Shown one piece after another: positions 6,267 to 8,704 of a DNA stretch of 8,704 nucleotides. How positions within the stretch are numbered: the stretch's first letter is position 1; each line of letters starts with the position of its first letter. Made by a program: the position numbers and the translations under genes. Origin of the DNA: Bacteroidota bacterium (GTDB taxonomy: Bacteria; Bacteroidota; Kryptoniia; Kryptoniales; JAKASW01); NCBI GenBank assembly GCA_021796055.1, contig JAJYOS010000220.1, forward strand, positions 1-8,704, in the 5' to 3' direction. Under the pieces are notes generated by a model that was not told where the DNA came from, ran no database searches, and worked only from the letters and a program-made list of their open reading frames with translations.

Positions 6267-8510
6267 ATGAAAAAAGCTTTACTAGTCGTGCTTTTGACTG
6301 CGGGGTTTGCAATAGCGCAGGGTTATCAGGGAGCCGGGCTCCAAAGCGTGGGCACCGTCGATGCCGGCGGCGGCAAGAAACTCGCAAAGGTGGATACGCT
6401 TTCGCTGTATGATCTCAATTATATCCCGATGGATTCGCTGAAGATCGCCGACTCCCTCGGAACCAGCGGGAGAGCAAGCCTGACCAGCTCACCGTACATG
6501 AAAGATACGATAACAGTGACCGGAATCGTCATAGCAGATCCGGCCCTGATCGGGATCAGCGCGGGTAACACGAATTTCTATATCCAGAGCACCGACAGCG
6601 CGGAGTGGGGAGGGATGAATATCTTCGGCTCCTCCACCATCGCGACAAGCATCGGCCTGCCTTCGTTAGATACCGGCTATGTCATCAAGTTGACCGGATC
6701 TCTGACGAAGTATTCCCCGAACAGCATAATGGGTAACTATGAACTAGTGCCGACCGCCAACCAGACGGTCGAGGTCCTCAATATAACGACCAGGCCTGCC
6801 CCAAAGGAATTGAAACTTAGCGATCTCGTGAAAGGTGATCTCTCTGCCGGCGGGACGATGAAATTTTACCCCGGCACGAAATACAAGAACTCTTACGTGA
6901 TTATCCGGAACCTGACGGTGAAGAGCGTAAGCACATTCACCTCTTCAGTTGGCAAGGCGTGGGATATCGTCGTACAGGATTCTTACGGCAATCTGCTCGA
7001 TGTATACGACGCTTCGAAATATTTTACCAGCAGGAATTACACTGCCGACTCGACTTACGTTCCTCCTGCAGTCGGGACGAAGCTGGATTATATCAGAGGC
7101 ATTCTCACCGCCTACGCGACGACGGGCTATCGGATCACTCCGCTGTATCCCGGCGACATGAAAGTAAAGGCTTACACGCCGAGCATAACGGCAACCGGAT
7201 TTTCTTCGAGGCGTTCTTCCGCTTTTCCGCTTCCAACCGAAGATGTGAAGATCAGGATGACAGCGATATCGATAAATCCAGATACTTCGGTTAAGGTAGA
7301 TTCGGCCGCGGTTTACTACTCTGTTAATAACGGGCCGTATGTAAGAATAAAGATGACGCCCGACACTTCCCACACTTTCGCAGCGACGATACCGGCCCAG
7401 TCGGACGGTTCTCTGGTAAAATATTTCTACGCGGCTTGGCAGGACACGTCAAGGTTACAGTCCACTTCTCCCGATACTTCGAAGGCGGCTTACTTCTATG
7501 TTGTCAGAGGTAATGGATACACGATCCGCGACGTTCAGTACACGCCTTTTACCGACGGCGCAAGCGGCGTTATCGACCTGAAGGTCACGATAAAGGGAAT
7601 TATCCAGGCTGACACAGCCGACTTCCCGCGCGAGGTCGATCATCGGAACCAGGCGAACAAGACGCCGGTGCTTTACATGCAGGATGGAGCGGCAGCTTAT
7701 AGCGGAATCATGCTTTACGGCTCCAAAGGTTATAAGCTGCATCGCGGCGACAGCGTGTCAGTTACCGGCACAGTGACAGAGTATTCCGGAATGACCGAAT
7801 TGACCGTCGACACGGCTACTGTCATGGGAAGCGGCAAACAGACCTATCCACCGGTGATGGTTGAGACCGGCGATGTCGGAGGCAAACCGAGCGGCGACCT
7901 GATGGCGGAGCAGTGGGAGAGCGTCCTTGTCAGATTCGACAGCGTTACCGTCACCGATAATGATCCCGACCCGAGCTACAGCATTACGAGCGCGAATGGG
8001 AGCTTCAGGGAGTACATTGTTAATGACGGGACGGGAGGCTGCCGCGTGGACGATGACGGGAGCAATATGTTCAGCCCCGATCCCCATGATACGGCATTCA
8101 GTTTCCAGATCATCCCGAAGGGCGCTTTGTTCCAGAGTCTGACGGGCGTGCTCAGGTATGCCAACGGCGCTTACAAGCTTGAGCCGCGGACGAATGCCGA
8201 CTTCGGCACGATGACCGGCATTAAGCGTGAACCGACGGGAGTCCCCGCGACTTTCGCACTTGAGCAGAACTTCCCGAATCCGTTCAATCCGTCCACTACC
8301 TTGAGATACTCGGTGCCCAAGGCTGGCATCGTTATGCTGAAGGTGTACAACATTCTGGGCCAGGAAGTCGGGACGCTGGTGAATCAGCAGCAGGGCGCCG
8401 GCACTTACAGCGTTACGTTCGATGCTTCAAGGCTCGCCAGCGGAGTGTACTTCTACCGACTGAGCTCAGGGAGCTTCAACTCGGTAAAGAAGATGCTGCT
8501 GCTGAAGTAG
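6267..8510 (+). CDS. T9SS-secreted protein with several OB-fold-like repeats
   Basis: A 747-residue protein. The start at 6267 is set by AGGAGG at 6256-6261 with 5 bases of spacing, and by the signal peptide MKKALLVVLLTAGFAIA (cleavage before Q18). The frame is open further upstream, but that part overlaps the previous gene. Four segments share a strand pattern like OB-fold domains: about 78-170 (DTITVTGIVIADP ... FYIQSTD ... GYVIKLTGSLTKY), 207-295, 437-520 (VTIKGIIQADT ... VLYMQDG ... GDSVSVTGTVTEYSG), and 551-645. An Ig-like linker domain lies at about 325-410 (VDSAAVYYSVNNGPY). Residues 663-747 are a classic type A T9SS sorting domain (FALEQNFPNPFNPST, VYNILGQEVGTLVN, ASRLASGVYFYRL, ending KKMLLLK), which directs export across the outer membrane and is normally removed or used for anchoring. 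OB-like repeats of this kind occur beside extracellular nucleases, but no nuclease or other catalytic domain is present here. Function is unknown; surface binding or adhesion is a guess. Confidence 0.85.
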   Translation: MKKALLVVLLTAGFAIAQGYQGAGLQSVGTVDAGGGKKLAKVDTLSLYDLNYIPMDSLKIADSLGTSGRASLTSSPYMKDTITVTGIVIADPALIGISAGNTNFYIQSTDSAEWGGMNIFGSSTIATSIGLPSLDTGYVIKLTGSLTKYSPNSIMGNYELVPTANQTVEVLNITTRPAPKELKLSDLVKGDLSAGGTMKFYPGTKYKNSYVIIRNLTVKSVSTFTSSVGKAWDIVVQDSYGNLLDVYDASKYFTSRNYTADSTYVPPAVGTKLDYIRGILTAYATTGYRITPLYPGDMKVKAYTPSITATGFSSRRSSAFPLPTEDVKIRMTAISINPDTSVKVDSAAVYYSVNNGPYVRIKMTPDTSHTFAATIPAQSDGSLVKYFYAAWQDTSRLQSTSPDTSKAAYFYVVRGNGYTIRDVQYTPFTDGASGVIDLKVTIKGIIQADTADFPREVDHRNQANKTPVLYMQDGAAAYSGIMLYGSKGYKLHRGDSVSVTGTVTEYSGMTELTVDTATVMGSGKQTYPPVMVETGDVGGKPSGDLMAEQWESVLVRFDSVTVTDNDPDPSYSITSANGSFREYIVNDGTGGCRVDDDGSNMFSPDPHDTAFSFQIIPKGALFQSLTGVLRYANGAYKLEPRTNADFGTMTGIKREPTGVPATFALEQNFPNPFNPSTTLRYSVPKAGIVMLKVYNILGQEVGTLVNQQQGAGTYSVTFDASRLASGVYFYRLSSGSFNSVKKMLLLK

Positions 8511-8530
8511 CCTGTGGTAACCTGTGGTAA
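8511..8530. repeat. Tandem duplicate of a 10-bp unit
   Basis: CCTGTGGTAA occurs twice, head to tail, immediately after the TAG stop of the secreted-protein gene. The last two bases of the second copy are also the first two of the hairpin arm at 8529. Its place at the foot of the hairpin suggests it could be part of the palindromic element or a junction scar. Confidence 0.7.
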
Positions 8531-8561
8531 CTGCGACTCACCTCCAAGGTGAGTCGCAGTT
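8529..8561. repeat. Perfect 15-bp inverted repeat (REP-like palindrome) upstream of the RAYT gene
   Basis: AACTGCGACTCACCT (8529-8543) and AGGTGAGTCGCAGTT (8547-8561) are exact reverse complements with a 3-base loop (CCA). No T-run follows on either strand, so it is not a typical intrinsic terminator, although so strong a stem could still end or protect the upstream transcript. It lies 8 bases before the ATG of a REP-associated transposase, the usual place for the palindrome such enzymes bind. The link to the transposase is inferred from this position. Confidence 0.7.
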
Positions 8562-8569
8562 GGACTAAA

Positions 8570-8704
8570 ATGGCCAGAAGAACCGTTAATTTCACCGAGG
8601 GATCGTTTTACCACGTTTATAACCGTGGTGTAGGAAGGCAGGGCATATTCATCACGCAGGATAATTATGAATTTGTATTGCGAAAAGTGGCTCTCTATTC
8701 GCAA
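8570..8704 (+). CDS. REP-associated tyrosine transposase (RAYT, Y1/IS200-like), 5' part only
   Basis: Forty-five codons, open to the right edge. The start is the ATG at 8570, with a weak GGA at 8562-8564. The protein begins MARRTVNFTEG and then carries SFYHVYNRGVGRQGIF, the opening strand characteristic of the Y1 transposase domain in RAYT proteins, followed by DNYEFVLRKVALYSQ. In complete members a His-hydrophobic-His metal site and a catalytic tyrosine follow; both would lie beyond this window and cannot be checked. These enzymes cut and join single-stranded DNA at small palindromes, often acting as domesticated, single-copy genes. A perfect palindrome sits directly upstream and may be its substrate. 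The ribosome site is poor and could be masked by the hairpin, which might limit expression. Confidence 0.82.
   Translation, partial: MARRTVNFTEGSFYHVYNRGVGRQGIFITQDNYEFVLRKVALYSQ

Noticed and set aside
8529..8561. Hairpin as a Rho-independent terminator
   Set aside because: No T-run follows on either strand, and the link with the RAYT gene explains it better, although an effect on transcript ends is still possible.
1..8704. CRISPR array, tRNA, or rRNA genes
   Set aside because: No regularly spaced direct repeats and no recognisable tRNA or rRNA sequence were seen on either strand.

Overview
The window looks like a chromosomal segment from a bacterium of the Bacteroidota/Chlorobi (FCB) side of the tree, most likely an Ignavibacteria-like lineage. 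The main evidence is two large secreted proteins at 4120-8510. The second ends in a textbook type IX secretion (T9SS) C-terminal sorting domain (NFPNPFNPSTTLRYSVP ... LASGVYFYRL ... KKMLLLK). The first ends in a related FPNPYY ... ATGLYLFTVKD ... RGKFLVIK module of the kind common in that group. Taxonomy is inferred from protein style only.

Layout, left to right. (1) 1-102, minus: the 5' end of a membrane or lipoprotein gene that runs off the left edge. (2) 351-2395, plus: a compact two-gene restriction-modification (R-M) cassette. It has a D12-class adenine-N6 DNA methyltransferase, and then, overlapping it by one base (TAATG), a 370-residue PD-(D/E)XK protein that resembles SacI-family type II endonucleases. 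(3) 2396-3421: a zone of debris with no intact gene. It holds the C-terminal fragment of a larger beta-rich protein on the minus strand and the 3' part of an outer-membrane beta-barrel gene lacking a signal peptide. (4) 3422-3979, minus: a membrane-anchored mono-haem cytochrome c. (5) 3980-4119: a divergent intergenic region with a perfect 14-bp palindrome and a consensus-like promoter facing right. (6) 4120-6186 and 6267-8510, plus: two consecutive genes for large exported proteins, the first with an EF-hand-type calcium loop and an Fn3-like module, the second with several OB-fold-like repeats and the T9SS signal, separated by a spacer with an imperfect hairpin. (7) 8511-8704: a tandem 10-bp repeat, a perfect 15-bp-stem hairpin, and then the start of a REP-associated tyrosine transposase (RAYT/Y1 family) that runs off the right edge.

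Functionally, the R-M cassette is a defence module: the methyltransferase should protect host sites and the overlapping downstream nuclease should cut unmodified DNA. The two big exported proteins are probably cell-surface or secreted products of the T9SS; no catalytic domain is visible in either. The palindrome-transposase unit on the right and the gene fragments next to the R-M cassette both suggest a locally rearranged, accessory stretch. The items most worth a second look are the pairing of a SacI-like nuclease with an adenine methylase, the hairpin in front of the RAYT gene, and the beta-barrel remnant joined in frame to the cytochrome c gene through one stop codon.
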